DNA of 64,000 bases from Rhizobium ecuadorense (lineage in GTDB: Bacteria; Pseudomonadota; Alphaproteobacteria; Rhizobiales; Rhizobiaceae), in the NCBI RefSeq assembly GCF_001187535.1, contig NZ_LFIO01001107.1, forward strand, positions 186,001 through 250,000. The letters are read 5' to 3'. The translations under genes and the position numbers were made by a program. The stretch's first letter is position 1. Every line of letters starts with the position of its first letter. Below the pieces are notes generated by a model. That model ran no database searches. It had not been told where the DNA came from and was given only the letters and a program-made list of their open reading frames with translations. Of this stretch, positions 1-8,209 are shown piece by piece.

Positions 1-481
1 TGCTTTCGAGCAGCGAGAACACTTCCGCACCGTCCTTGACCACCTTCACCGGGCCGATATGCGCGGTTTCATAGAGCATCATGGTGTCGAGCGTGTCGCC
101 GCCCGGCGTTGCCGGCACGGAGATGCCGCCGAGCGTCAGCTCCTGCGCCGTCACGGTGACGCCGTCCTGCGTCTTGTTGATGTCGGGAAAGGCTGCTTCT
201 TCGATGTAATAGCCGCCGTCTTCGTCTTCTTCGACGCCGGAAAGTGTGATTTCGCCGATGGGTAGGCTTTCGCTGCCGGTCGGCTTGACGGTGACATTCT
301 TCAACGTGACGGTCGTGCCGTCGATATCGACGCTTTCAGCCGCAATCGTCCCACCCTGGGCGGCATAGGCGGCATTGATCTTCTTCAAGAGATCGGTGCC
401 GTCGAGAGCGAAAGCCGAGCCGGCGAGCGAGAAAAAGGCGGCGCCCGACAGCATCAGCCGCGTTGTCCGGTAAATGTTCAT
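1..481 (-). CDS. secreted protein of unknown function (3' end outside window)
   Basis: Reading leftward from an ATG at 481, 160 codons are open and run off the window. The first about 25 residues (MNIYRTTRLMLSGAAFFSLA, then GSAFA) form a typical Sec signal peptide with an AxA-type cleavage site, so the product is exported. The mature part is rich in Asp, Glu, Gly and Thr, with alternating short beta-type segments, and shows no catalytic motif. I do not recognise a named family; similar periplasmic proteins are common in Rhizobiales. It is divergent from parC, with 234 bp between the two starts. The gene is real by signal peptide and codon use; its function is unknown. Confidence 0.75.
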   Translation of the reverse strand, partial: MNIYRTTRLMLSGAAFFSLAGSAFALDGTDLLKKINAAYAAQGGTIAAESVDIDGTTVTLKNVTVKPTGSESLPIGEITLSGVEEDEDGGYYIEEAAFPDINKTQDGVTVTAQELTLGGISVPATPGGDTLDTMMLYETAHIGPVKVVKDGAEVFSLLES

Positions 482-715
482 GGGGTGATTCCTCTGGTGG
501 CGTGTGGCGGTTGGAAATCTGCAGTTACGCTACTACGGATTGGGCCTGCTTTATATTTGCGGACTTCTAAATTTCCGTTGAAAGGAACGGCAAACGAAGT
601 CCAAATTGCGGCCGCACGTTTGTCTCATCCTTTGATGTCGGTGCCAAGACTTCATCCACAGCTGCAATGGCCTGGATTCCTTGCCCGCCAGCCGCTTCTG
701 GGCTAGTCAGAACCT

Positions 716-2971
716 ATGGGACAAGAGATTTTGCCGCCTTCCGGCGGAGACGACGACAACATCCAGCCGGTCGACCTCAAGGCGGCGCTCGAGCAGCGCT
801 ATCTCGCCTATGCGCTGTCGACCATCATGCACCGCGCTCTGCCTGACGTTCGCGACGGGCTGAAGCCCGTCCATCGCCGCATCGTCTATGCGATGAACGA
901 GATGGGGCTGAGGCCGACTTCGGCCTTCAGGAAATGCGCCAAGATCGTCGGCGAGGTGATGGGTAACTACCATCCGCACGGCGACCAGTCGATCTATGAT
1001 GCGCTTGCCCGTCTCGCCCAGGACTTCTCGCAGCGCTACACGCTGGTCAACGGCCAGGGCAATTTCGGCAATATCGACGGCGACAGCCCCGCCGCCATGC
1101 GTTACACCGAATCGAAGATGACGGCGGTCTCCGAACTGCTGCTCGAAGGCATCGATCAGGATGCCGTCGATTTCCGTGATACATACGACGAATCGAATTC
1201 CGAGCCTACCGTCCTTCCCGGCGCCTTCCCGAACCTGCTCGCCAACGGCTCTTCCGGTATTGCCGTCGGCATGGCGACCTCGATCCCGTCGCACAATGCG
1301 CACGAGCTTTGCGACGCCGCGCTGCATCTGATCAAACATCCGGATGCGACGGTCGAAAAGCTCGTCGAGTTCATTCCCGGCCCGGACTTCCCCACAGGCG
1401 GCATCATCATCGACAGCCGCGACAGCATCATCGAGAGCTACCGCACCGGCCGCGGCGGTTTCCGCGTGCGGGCGAAATGGCAGACCGAGGATCTCGGCCG
1501 CGGCGGCTACCAGATCGTCATCACCGAAATTCCCTTCCAGGTGCAGAAGTCGCGGCTGATCGAAAAGATCGCCGAGTTGCTGATTGCCCGCAAGCTGCCG
1601 CTCCTGGAAGACATCCGCGACGAATCGGCCGAGGACATCCGTGTCGTCCTGGTGCCGAAGACCCGCAGCGTCGATCCGACGATCTTGATGGAATCGATGT
1701 TCAAGCTGACGGAGCTGGAAAGCCGCTTCCCGCTCAACATGAACGTGCTCTCCATGGGCCGCATCCCGCGGGTCATGGCGCTGAACGAAGTGCTGAAGGA
1801 GTGGCTGGATCACCGCCGCGAAGTCCTCCAGCGCCGCTCCCGCTTCCGCCTGGCGGCAATCGAAAGGCGCCTCGAAATCCTCGGCGGTCTTCTGATCGCC
1901 TATCTCAACATCGACGAGGTGATCAGGATCATCCGCGAGGAGGATGAGCCGAAGCCTGTGATGATGGCGCGCTGGGATCTCACCGATATTCAGGTCGAGG
2001 CGATCCTCAACATGCGGCTGCGCGCCTTGCGCAAGCTCGAAGAGTTCGAGATCCGCAAGGAATTCGACGAACTCACCAAGGAGAAGGGCGAGATCGAAGC
2101 GCTGCTGTCCTCCGACGACAAGCAGTGGCAGACGGTCGCCTGGGAAATCGGCGAGGTGAAGAAGAAATTCGCCAAGGCGACCGAGGTCGGCCGCCGCCGG
2201 ACCCAGTTTGCCGACGCGCCTGAGGCCGACGAGGAAGCCATCCAGCAGGCGATGATCGAGAAGGAACCGATCACTGTCGTCATCTCCGAAAAGGGCTGGA
2301 TTCGTGCGCTGAAGGGTCATATTGCCGACACCGCGACGCTGACCTTCAAGGAAGGCGATGGTCTGAAGGTGGCCTTCCCGGCGCAGACGACGGACAAGAT
2401 CCTGATCGTCACCACAGGCGGCAAGGCCTTCACGCTTGGCGGCGACAAGCTGCCGGGCGGCCGCGGCCACGGCGAGCCGCTGCGCATCATGGTCGACATG
2501 GATAACGATCAGGCGGTGCTGACCGCTTTCGTCCACGATCCCTCGCGCAAGCAGCTGATCGTCTCCACAGCCGGCAACGGCTTCGTCGTACCGGAGGCTG
2601 AGCTTGTCGCCAACACCCGCAAGGGCAAGCAGATCATGAACGTGGCGCTGCCCGAGGAAACGCAGCTGCTCGTGCCCGTCGGCGGCGATCATGTCGCTGT
2701 CGTCGGCGAAAACCGCAAGCTGCTGGTCTTCCCCTTAGCGCAGGTGCCGGAAATGTCGCGCGGCAAGGGCGTGCGTCTGCAGCGCTACAAGGATGGCGGC
2801 ATTTCCGACGTCCGCTGCTTCGCGATATCGGACGGCCTCGTCTGGGAAGACAGCGCCGGCCGCACCTTCACGAAGAACAAGGACGAGCTCGCCGAATGGC
2901 TGTCCGACCGCGCCACCGCCGGCCGCACCGTGCCGAAGGGCTTTCCGCGCAGCGGTAAGTTCGCCGGCTAA
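716..2971 (+). CDS. parC: DNA topoisomerase IV subunit A
   Basis: This 751-residue protein is the DNA-cleaving subunit of topoisomerase IV, which works with ParE to unlink replicated chromosomes. The winged-helix/tower part begins near residue 20 (YLAYALSTIMHRALPDVRDG). The segment YHPHGDQSIYDAL at 85-97 is the quinolone-resistance region, and the catalytic tyrosine is Y130 in AAMRYTESKM. The C-terminal domain (about 500-751) forms beta-blades and is shorter than that of GyrA, lacking a clear GyrA box (QRRGGKG); that and the length favour ParC over GyrA. The ATG at 716 is the first in frame. Transcription appears monocistronic, and parE is not in the window. Confidence 0.95.
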   Translation: MGQEILPPSGGDDDNIQPVDLKAALEQRYLAYALSTIMHRALPDVRDGLKPVHRRIVYAMNEMGLRPTSAFRKCAKIVGEVMGNYHPHGDQSIYDALARLAQDFSQRYTLVNGQGNFGNIDGDSPAAMRYTESKMTAVSELLLEGIDQDAVDFRDTYDESNSEPTVLPGAFPNLLANGSSGIAVGMATSIPSHNAHELCDAALHLIKHPDATVEKLVEFIPGPDFPTGGIIIDSRDSIIESYRTGRGGFRVRAKWQTEDLGRGGYQIVITEIPFQVQKSRLIEKIAELLIARKLPLLEDIRDESAEDIRVVLVPKTRSVDPTILMESMFKLTELESRFPLNMNVLSMGRIPRVMALNEVLKEWLDHRREVLQRRSRFRLAAIERRLEILGGLLIAYLNIDEVIRIIREEDEPKPVMMARWDLTDIQVEAILNMRLRALRKLEEFEIRKEFDELTKEKGEIEALLSSDDKQWQTVAWEIGEVKKKFAKATEVGRRRTQFADAPEADEEAIQQAMIEKEPITVVISEKGWIRALKGHIADTATLTFKEGDGLKVAFPAQTTDKILIVTTGGKAFTLGGDKLPGGRGHGEPLRIMVDMDNDQAVLTAFVHDPSRKQLIVSTAGNGFVVPEAELVANTRKGKQIMNVALPEETQLLVPVGGDHVAVVGENRKLLVFPLAQVPEMSRGKGVRLQRYKDGGISDVRCFAISDGLVWEDSAGRTFTKNKDELAEWLSDRATAGRTVPKGFPRSGKFAG

Positions 2972-3166
2972 TGCATTTCGCCCGGACATGCGCTGCGGTT
3001 CGGGAATAACGACAGGCATAAAAATTCCACGCTCGTCTCTTGGCGGGCGCTGGAACTTCTCTATCTCATTGCTGTTACCCAAAATAAGAGAAGGCCGGTC
3101 CGCGGGCGGATGGAACGGCTATGGCCCGTGCGCTTGGAGAAGGCGCCGTTTACCGGAGGAAAATCG

Positions 3167-3625
3167 ATGCCCGCCAGCACCATCAAATTGCATGTCAGCC
3201 ACACCTACAGGGTGCCGCCTGCTGTCGTGTACGACGCCTGGCTCAACCCTGAAATCGCCCGCCGCTTCCTGTTTGCCACCGATGACGGTCATGTCATCCG
3301 CGCCGATATCGATCCGCATGTCGGCGGCCGTTTCTTCATCGTCGACCGCCGCCCCACCGGCGACGCCTTTCACCAGGGCGTCTTCCTGGAGCTGAAGCGC
3401 CCGCAACGCATGGTCTTCAGTTTTTCCGTCGAGGACCACGACCACAATTGCGACCGCGTCGAAATCGACATCGAGCCTCTCGCTGGCGGCAGCCGACTGA
3501 CGCTGACCCACGAAATGTGCGCCGAATGGGCCGAACACGAGGAGAAGACCCGGCAAGGCTGGGCGCACGTGGTCGAAGGACTTGGCCGCGAGTTGGAACA
3601 GCAGCAACTGAAGCCTACGGGCTGA
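3167..3625 (+). CDS. SRPBCC (AHSA1-type) domain protein
   Basis: The 152-residue product is a single START-like helix-grip domain. It opens with a typical AHSA1 strand (HVSHTYRVPPAVVYDAWLNP), followed by FLFATDDG, a GGRFFIVDRRP hairpin and a long C-terminal helix (WAEHEEKTRQGWAHVVEGLG). Such proteins bind small hydrophobic ligands or act as Hsp90 co-chaperone-like or polyketide cyclase-like proteins; the ligand here cannot be told from sequence. The start at 3167 is chosen over an in-frame upstream codon at 3110 because GGAGGA lies at 3155-3160 with good spacing. The last 11 bp overlap the end of the convergent Doc remnant. Confidence 0.85.
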   Translation: MPASTIKLHVSHTYRVPPAVVYDAWLNPEIARRFLFATDDGHVIRADIDPHVGGRFFIVDRRPTGDAFHQGVFLELKRPQRMVFSFSVEDHDHNCDRVEIDIEPLAGGSRLTLTHEMCAEWAEHEEKTRQGWAHVVEGLGRELEQQQLKPTG

Positions 3626-3895
3626 GCGGCACGCTGAAGTCGCGAAGGAAGCGGGTAGCACCTTCCTCATCGATCTCGCCGGCTGCGACGGCAAGCACGA
3701 AGGCGTAGAGATTGGCGTCGGTCGTTTCGATCTCGTAGCGTTTTCGAGAAGGAACACACCTGCGATTACGATCGCGATCCGCTTGTTGCCGTCGATGAAG
3801 GCGTGGTTGCGGGCAAGGCCAAAGAGATACGCGGCGGCGAGTTCTATGACGTTGTCGCAGCCATAATGCGCTTTGTGCGTCGGCCGCGCGAGAGG
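3615..3895 (-). pseudogene. Doc (death-on-curing) toxin remnant, truncated and frameshifted
   Basis: Reading leftward from about 3895, one frame encodes LARPTHKAHYGCDNVIELAA, then AYLFGLARNHAFIDGNKRIA, then IVIAGVFLLEN: the core of a Doc/Fic toxin with its HxFxDGNKR motif. After FLLEN the frame is lost. The next frame continues with YEIETTDANLYAFVLAVAAG and ends at a stop at 3615. Restoring one base in the codon after Asn near 3740 would give the family's usual ENGYE junction. Roughly the first 40-50 residues of a normal Doc are missing, and there is no Phd antitoxin gene beside it. It is therefore a dead remnant of a toxin-antitoxin locus, unless the single-base loss is a sequencing error, in which case it would still be N-terminally truncated. 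Confidence 0.8.
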
Positions 3896-3908
3896 TAGGC
3901 GACAACGC

Positions 3909-4787
3909 CTATTCCGCCAACGGCCGGATGCTGCTTCCCCGCACCATCCAGAAACAATGCCCGGCGATCGCCGCCACTAGGATGCCGCCGCCGACGAGTG
4001 TCATCGTCGCCGGCGTTTCCGAAAAGATCAGCCAGACCCAGATCGGAGCGAGCACGGTTTCAAGCAGGTAGAACATGCCGACTTCAGGCGCCGAGAGGTA
4101 GCGCGGCCCGGTCGCAAGGCACCAGAAGGCGACGGGCATCACAATGGCGCCATTCAAGAGGATCCAGCCGGGATGGGCGATGGAAAGCCCTGACGGCAGA
4201 GCTTGCGCGAGACCGAGCGCGGCCGGCAGGATGGCGGCTAGCAGCGGCACGAAGCCCATTTCCCGGCGCGAGGCACGCCCGATCGTGATGGCTGCGGCAA
4301 GAATAAGCGCGCTGAGAAGCGCCATGGCATCGCCGAAAAAATGCCCGCTGGAAAGCCCTTCACGCACGATCAGTCCGACGCCGAGGATCATGAAGAACAT
4401 GGCGATCAGCGTTGCGCCCTGCGGTCTCTCCTTGAGGAAAATCCAAGAAAGAAGCGCCCCGAACATCGGGTTGAAGGCGACGATGAAGACGACATTGGCT
4501 GTGGCCGTGTTGAAGATGGCCAGCACGAAGGTGAGGGAGGAGAGGCCGTAGAGCAGACCGGCGAACAGGCCGGCTCGTCCAGGAACGAGGATCGGCCATT
4601 TGCCCGAGGCAAGGCGCATTGCGCCAAGGATGACGAGCGTGGCGAGAACCGTGGCTGCGCTTCGTATTCCCAGGATCGACCAGACGTCTCCGCCGCCCAG
4701 GCGGACGAGCGGGATGTCCATGGAAAGCGCCAGCCCGCCGATCGCCGTCAGCAGCAGGCCCTTCCGATGATCGGAAAGAGCGGACAT
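3909..4787 (-). CDS. EamA-family (DMT superfamily) membrane transporter
   Basis: The 292-residue protein is a ten-helix drug/metabolite exporter of the EamA type. Two homologous five-helix halves can be seen: the first ends at about residue 140 (LIAMFFMILGVGLIVREG) and the second ends in LVGGGILVAAIAGHCFWMVR. The LLETVLAPIWVWLIFSETP stretch of the second half is characteristic of the family, which often exports amino acids or other metabolites; no substrate can be assigned. Its ATG directly follows the TGA of bpt without a gap, so the two genes are very likely co-transcribed and translationally coupled. It converges with the Doc remnant. Confidence 0.9.
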   Translation of the reverse strand: MSALSDHRKGLLLTAIGGLALSMDIPLVRLGGGDVWSILGIRSAATVLATLVILGAMRLASGKWPILVPGRAGLFAGLLYGLSSLTFVLAIFNTATANVVFIVAFNPMFGALLSWIFLKERPQGATLIAMFFMILGVGLIVREGLSSGHFFGDAMALLSALILAAAITIGRASRREMGFVPLLAAILPAALGLAQALPSGLSIAHPGWILLNGAIVMPVAFWCLATGPRYLSAPEVGMFYLLETVLAPIWVWLIFSETPATMTLVGGGILVAAIAGHCFWMVRGSSIRPLAE

Positions 4788-5564
4788 TCAGTCGTGGGGG
4801 CTTTGAGGCATGGATGAGGGATCGAAACGCTCCCAGCCGCGCGGGGTCAGATGCTCCTGCGGCTGGAAGCGTGTCTTGTAGTCCATTTTTCGCGACCCTT
4901 GAACCCAGTAGCCGAGATAGACATGCGGCAGGCCGAGCGCCTTCGTGCGCCTGACATGGTCGAGAATCATGAAGGTGCCGAGCGATCGCCGCTCGATATC
5001 GGGATTGAAGTAGGAATAGACCATCGATAGCCCGTCGCTCATCGTGTCGGTCAGCGCGGCAGCAAGCAGTTCGCCCTTCGGCCGCTGCTCCAGTCCGGAG
5101 CCTTCTTCACGCCGGCGGTACTCGACGATTCGCGTGTTCACATGCGTGTCCTCGACCATGATCGCATAGTCGAGCACGGTCATGTCGGACATGCCACCCT
5201 GCTGGTGGCGATAATCGAGATAGCGGCGGAAAAGCGAATATTGCTCGCTGGAAGGCTGGGCCGTGAATTCGGTGGCGATGACGTCGGAATTGGCGGCAAG
5301 CACCCGCTTCATCGATTTCGTCGGCTCGAATTCCTGGGCGAGAATACGCACGGAAACGCAGGCGCGACAGGATTCGCAGGCAGGGCGGTAGGCGATATTC
5401 TGCGAGCGGCGGAAACCGCCCTGGGTCAGGATGTCGTTCATCTCGGCGGCGCGCGGGCCGACCAGATGGGTGAACACCTTACGCTCCATCTCATGCGGCA
5501 GATACGGACACGCAGCCGGAGCCGTCAGATAAAACTGCGGGGATGGCGTTGTCTGCGTATTCAT
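4788..5564 (-). CDS. bpt: aspartate/glutamate leucyltransferase (Bpt; Ate-type aminoacyl-tRNA protein transferase)
   Basis: The 258-residue product attaches an amino acid (leucine in the Bpt subgroup) from aminoacyl-tRNA to proteins with N-terminal Asp or Glu, marking them for ClpSAP degradation by the N-end rule. The ATE N-terminal part holds the conserved FYLTAPAACPYLPHEMERKV and cysteine-rich CESCRACVSVRI segments. The C-terminal half has the GNAT-like fold with SMVYSYFNPD, LGTFMILDHV and YLGYWVQGSRKMDYK. The ATG at 5564 is preferred over one 16 codons upstream because family members begin just before FYLTAPAACPYL. Bpt versus eukaryote-like arginyl specificity is assigned by bacterial family membership. 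It sits downstream of the RDD gene and hemB, a neighbourhood I recall as common in rhizobia. Confidence 0.88.
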   Translation of the reverse strand: MNTQTTPSPQFYLTAPAACPYLPHEMERKVFTHLVGPRAAEMNDILTQGGFRRSQNIAYRPACESCRACVSVRILAQEFEPTKSMKRVLAANSDVIATEFTAQPSSEQYSLFRRYLDYRHQQGGMSDMTVLDYAIMVEDTHVNTRIVEYRRREEGSGLEQRPKGELLAAALTDTMSDGLSMVYSYFNPDIERRSLGTFMILDHVRRTKALGLPHVYLGYWVQGSRKMDYKTRFQPQEHLTPRGWERFDPSSMPQSPHD

Positions 5565-5712
5565 CTGTCGCGGAAATTTCCTTGTCGAGACTGTGCTGTT
5601 TCTTGACAGCATGACCTAAGAATAAAAAACGTCAACAGCGGGGCGGTTCTCGCCCTTCATTTCGGTCTTCTAATTTTAGATATGGAGCGCTGGCACCCTC
5701 GGGCAAAGAGAA

Positions 5713-5738
5713 AGCGGAGACTTTATTTCGTCTCCGCT
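5713..5738 (-). terminator. rho-independent-type terminator after the RDD gene
   Basis: A 9-bp perfect stem (agcggagac / gtctccgct) encloses an 8-nt loop. In the leftward direction it is followed by a T-rich stretch (TTTCTCTTT). It lies between the stop of the RDD gene and the start of bpt, so it should separate the two transcripts. Confidence 0.7.
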
Positions 5739-5770
5739 TAAGGGTTTAGCCCGTGGTCTCAATCCGACAC

Positions 5771-6229
5771 TCAGGCAGTGCGAACCGTCGCTGTCCCGAC
5801 CAGCAGGTCGTGGATGAGACGGCTTCGCTCGGTAAACAGGCCGGCAAGCAGGATGAGCGGCGTCAGCACCGAGTTGAGGATCCAGAACAGCGCCAGATGC
5901 ACGATCGCCGTCAGGAAATCCATCGGCCGGCCGTCGACGCGCACGATGGCGATGCCCATCGCGCGCATACCGAGCGAGGCCTGGCTCCGCCCGCCGACAG
6001 TCAGGCCGAAATAGATGCCGGCGACGATGACGAAGAGGGCAGGGTAGAGCAGAAAGCCGAGCCCGAGCGTGACGATCGACAGGAAGAACAGCACGATCCC
6101 GGCGGGGATGCACAGCAGCAGCACGATAAGGTAGTCGAGGATGAAGGCGAAGACACGGCGGCTCAACACGCCGCTATAGGCGCGCCAGTCCTCCGGTGCG
6201 GCATAAAGCGGATTGGGGTTGTAGCTCAT
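5771..6229 (-). CDS. RDD family membrane protein
   Basis: The 152-residue product has the RDD domain layout. R-x-F-A-F-x-L-D-Y (RRVFAFILDYLIVLLL) starts helix 1, two more helices follow (AGIVLFFLSIVTLGLGFLLY and the segment near LTAIVHLALFWILNSVLTPL), and a conserved GMRAMGIAIVR sits between them. RDD proteins are small polytopic inner-membrane proteins, sometimes linked to ion exchange; the role here is unknown. The ATG at 6229 has AGGAG 8 nt upstream and is preferred over an in-frame ATG at 6280. It lies between hemB and bpt on the same strand, bounded by palindromic elements on both sides. Confidence 0.88.
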   Translation of the reverse strand: MSYNPNPLYAAPEDWRAYSGVLSRRVFAFILDYLIVLLLCIPAGIVLFFLSIVTLGLGFLLYPALFVIVAGIYFGLTVGGRSQASLGMRAMGIAIVRVDGRPMDFLTAIVHLALFWILNSVLTPLILLAGLFTERSRLIHDLLVGTATVRTA

Positions 6230-6297
6230 CTCAATCTCCTGCGGAAAAGCGATGCCGCAGATATGGTATCGGCAGGACAAAATACAATAATTCTTCC

Positions 6298-6344
6298 TAG
6301 ATGCGGATGTTTCAGGCCGGATCGGCCTGAAACATCCGCATCTA
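6298..6344 (-). terminator. 22-bp perfect palindrome downstream of hemB
   Basis: Arms at 6298-6319 and 6323-6344 are perfect 22-bp reverse complements around a 3-nt spacer (gat). The right arm begins 66 bp past the hemB stop, so the folded RNA could end hemB transcription or protect the 3' end. There is no long T-run in the leftward direction, so it may be a repeat element rather than a classical terminator. It is immediately followed by a second palindromic repeat at 6358-6405. Confidence 0.65.
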
Positions 6345-6357
6345 AATCGAAGAAATA

Positions 6358-6405
6358 GAGCATGATGTCACTCGAAAACCGCATACACTTTTCGGCATCA
6401 TGCTC
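6358..6405. repeat. interspersed palindromic repeat, family 1, copy 1
   Basis: A 48-bp imperfect palindrome whose ends read gagcatgatg ... catcatgctc, with a cgaaaaccgc / acttttcgg interior. Its reverse complement matches 42277-42324 closely, with identity over the first 21 bases. Sequences of this kind recur in intergenic regions of Rhizobium genomes. It ends 4 bp before the hemB stop codon. Confidence 0.8.
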
Positions 6406-6409
6406 GCAA

Positions 6410-7423
6410 TCACCGTTTCGCGAGGATTTTTGCCACCTCGACCGCGAAATAGGTGAGGATGCCGTCGCATCCCGCCCGCTTGAACGACAGCAGCGTTTCG
6501 AGCATCGCCCGTTCGCCGTCGATCCAGCCGTTCATCGCCGCCGCCTTGATCTGCGAATATTCGCCGGAAACCTGGTAGGCGAAAGTCGGCAGGCCGAAGG
6601 CTTCCTTCATCCGCCAGCAGATATCGAGATAGGGCAGGCCGGGCTTGACCATCAGCATGTCGGCGCCTTCCTCGACGTCGAGGGCCGCATCGCGGATCGC
6701 CTCGGTGCCGTTGGCCGGGTCGATATAATAGGTCTTCTTGTCGCCTTTCAGCAGCCCGCCCGTCGAGATCGCCTCGCGATAGGGGCCATAGAAGGCGGAG
6801 GCGAATTTCGTCGCATAGCTCATGATGCCGACGCCCTGGTGGCCGGCGGCATCGAGCGCCATGCGGATCGCGCCGATGCGTCCGTCCATCATCTCCGACG
6901 GCGCAATGATGTCGGCGCCGGCATCCGCCTGCATTACCGCGGCGCGCGCCACCTGATCGACCGTCTCGTCGTTGACGATCTCGCCGTCTCTCAAAATTCC
7001 GTCATGGCCATGGCTGGTGAAGGGATCGAGCGCGACGTCGGTGATGACGCCGATATTGGGCACCGCCTTCTTGATCGCCGCCGTCGCCTGATTGATCAGA
7101 TTGTTGGCTTCGAGACTGTTCGAGCCGGTCTCGTCGCGCAGTTCCATCTCGATATTCGGAAAGGTCGCGAGTGCGGGAATGCCGAGGCCGGCCGCCTCGC
7201 GCGCCGCTTCGACCGCCTTGTCGATGCTCATGCGGTTGACGCCCGGCATGGCCGGGATCGGATCGACGATGCCGGAACCCGGCACGATGAAGATCGGCCA
7301 GATCAGGTCGTCGACCGTCAGCCGGTTTTCCTGCACCAGCCGGCGTGTCCAGTCCGCCTTGCGGTTGCGCCGCATCCGGCGATGGCCGGTGATGTCGTCG
7401 ACGAGATGCGTCCTATCCTGCAT
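6410..7423 (-). CDS. hemB: delta-aminolevulinic acid dehydratase (porphobilinogen synthase)
   Basis: The 337-residue enzyme condenses two 5-aminolevulinate molecules into porphobilinogen, the second step of haem and corrin synthesis. The two active-site lysines are K206 (SYATKFASAFYG) and K260 (MLMVKPGLPYLD). The metal-binding loop at about 129-142 reads DVALDPFTSHGHDG: the cysteines that bind zinc in animal and yeast enzymes are replaced by Asp and Ala, the pattern of Mg-dependent rhizobial and plant enzymes. Haem supply matters in nodules for leghaemoglobin-type respiration. The ATG at 7423 matches the usual N-terminus. Downstream are two palindromic elements and then the RDD gene. Confidence 0.96.
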   Translation of the reverse strand: MQDRTHLVDDITGHRRMRRNRKADWTRRLVQENRLTVDDLIWPIFIVPGSGIVDPIPAMPGVNRMSIDKAVEAAREAAGLGIPALATFPNIEMELRDETGSNSLEANNLINQATAAIKKAVPNIGVITDVALDPFTSHGHDGILRDGEIVNDETVDQVARAAVMQADAGADIIAPSEMMDGRIGAIRMALDAAGHQGVGIMSYATKFASAFYGPYREAISTGGLLKGDKKTYYIDPANGTEAIRDAALDVEEGADMLMVKPGLPYLDICWRMKEAFGLPTFAYQVSGEYSQIKAAAMNGWIDGERAMLETLLSFKRAGCDGILTYFAVEVAKILAKR

Positions 7424-7615
7424 GATATCTGCCCCTGGCCCATTCCATTTATCGGAGCGCTCATTATCATGACGCCCGAAAAATCCAAACCGGACGATTG
7501 GCCGCGGCGGAAAACCTCAGGCGTATAACCCGCAATCGATTTTCTGCGTTACGCGCGAATGCAATATGATAGAGGGTCCTTGTACGTCGTCAGATGCGCG
7601 GCGCTCTTTGAGACG

Positions 7616-8080
7616 ATGCAACCCCAAACCGATGTCTGCGCTATGGAAACCGATTCCCCGACGATACCGAAACGCACGCTGGCGGATATACTCTTCATTC
7701 TTTTCCTGAGGCTGGTTGCCGTTTCCTGCTTCTGGTTCGGCCTGCAATATTGGGCGATGCTCGTCGGCTATTCGCTGGTCGGCGCCGGCCGCTTCGATCT
7801 TTTGAGCCTGCCGTGGAAGGTGGCGAGCACCAGTCTTGCCGTGCTTTTTCCCGTCGCTTCCCTCGGCCTCTGGCTGACCGTCTCCTGGGGGCCGGTCATC
7901 TGGGTGCTGGCCGCCGGCGGACAAATCCTGATGTATGGCCTGCTGCCGGATATTTTCGGCCCCAACAAGCTGATCATCCTGCTGCATCTGATCGTCGCCG
8001 TCGTCTACTGGATTTTCCGCCTGCTGCTCTGGCTGGAAAAGCGCCGCCACCGCCGCCAGGTAAGTGTTGATTTACCCTGA
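7616..8080 (+). CDS. DUF6163-type four-helix membrane protein
   Basis: The product (about 154 residues) has a short soluble N-terminus and four hydrophobic helices: ADILFILFLRLVAVSCFWFG, a second near TSLAVLFPVASLGLWLTVSW, a third near VIWVLAAGGQILMYGLLPDI and a last near LIILLHLIVAVVYWIFRLLL. It ends in a basic tail. It matches what I recall of DUF6163, small inner-membrane proteins of Rhizobiales with no known function. The start is uncertain: ATGs at 7559, 7616 and 7643 are in frame and none has a strong ribosome-binding site. It is 129 bp upstream of ldtR on the same strand, a neighbourhood that hints at envelope physiology. Confidence 0.75.
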   Translation: MQPQTDVCAMETDSPTIPKRTLADILFILFLRLVAVSCFWFGLQYWAMLVGYSLVGAGRFDLLSLPWKVASTSLAVLFPVASLGLWLTVSWGPVIWVLAAGGQILMYGLLPDIFGPNKLIILLHLIVAVVYWIFRLLLWLEKRRHRRQVSVDLP

Positions 8081-8209
8081 GACAACGTGGGGTTTCCAGT
8101 AAGGCTCCGTTAAGCCTGCGGTTTAAGTCGAATTTTATATGTATTCGATAGGGTCTCACTCAAGGCGGGAAGAAAACGACACCGCCAAACAAACAGTGAG
8201 GCAGTCAAT

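Noticed and set aside
707..2692. Long leftward open frame (661 codons) opposite parC
   Set aside because: It mirrors parC codon bias: rich in Arg, Asp, His and Gly with no domain. The plus strand encodes an unmistakable ParC.
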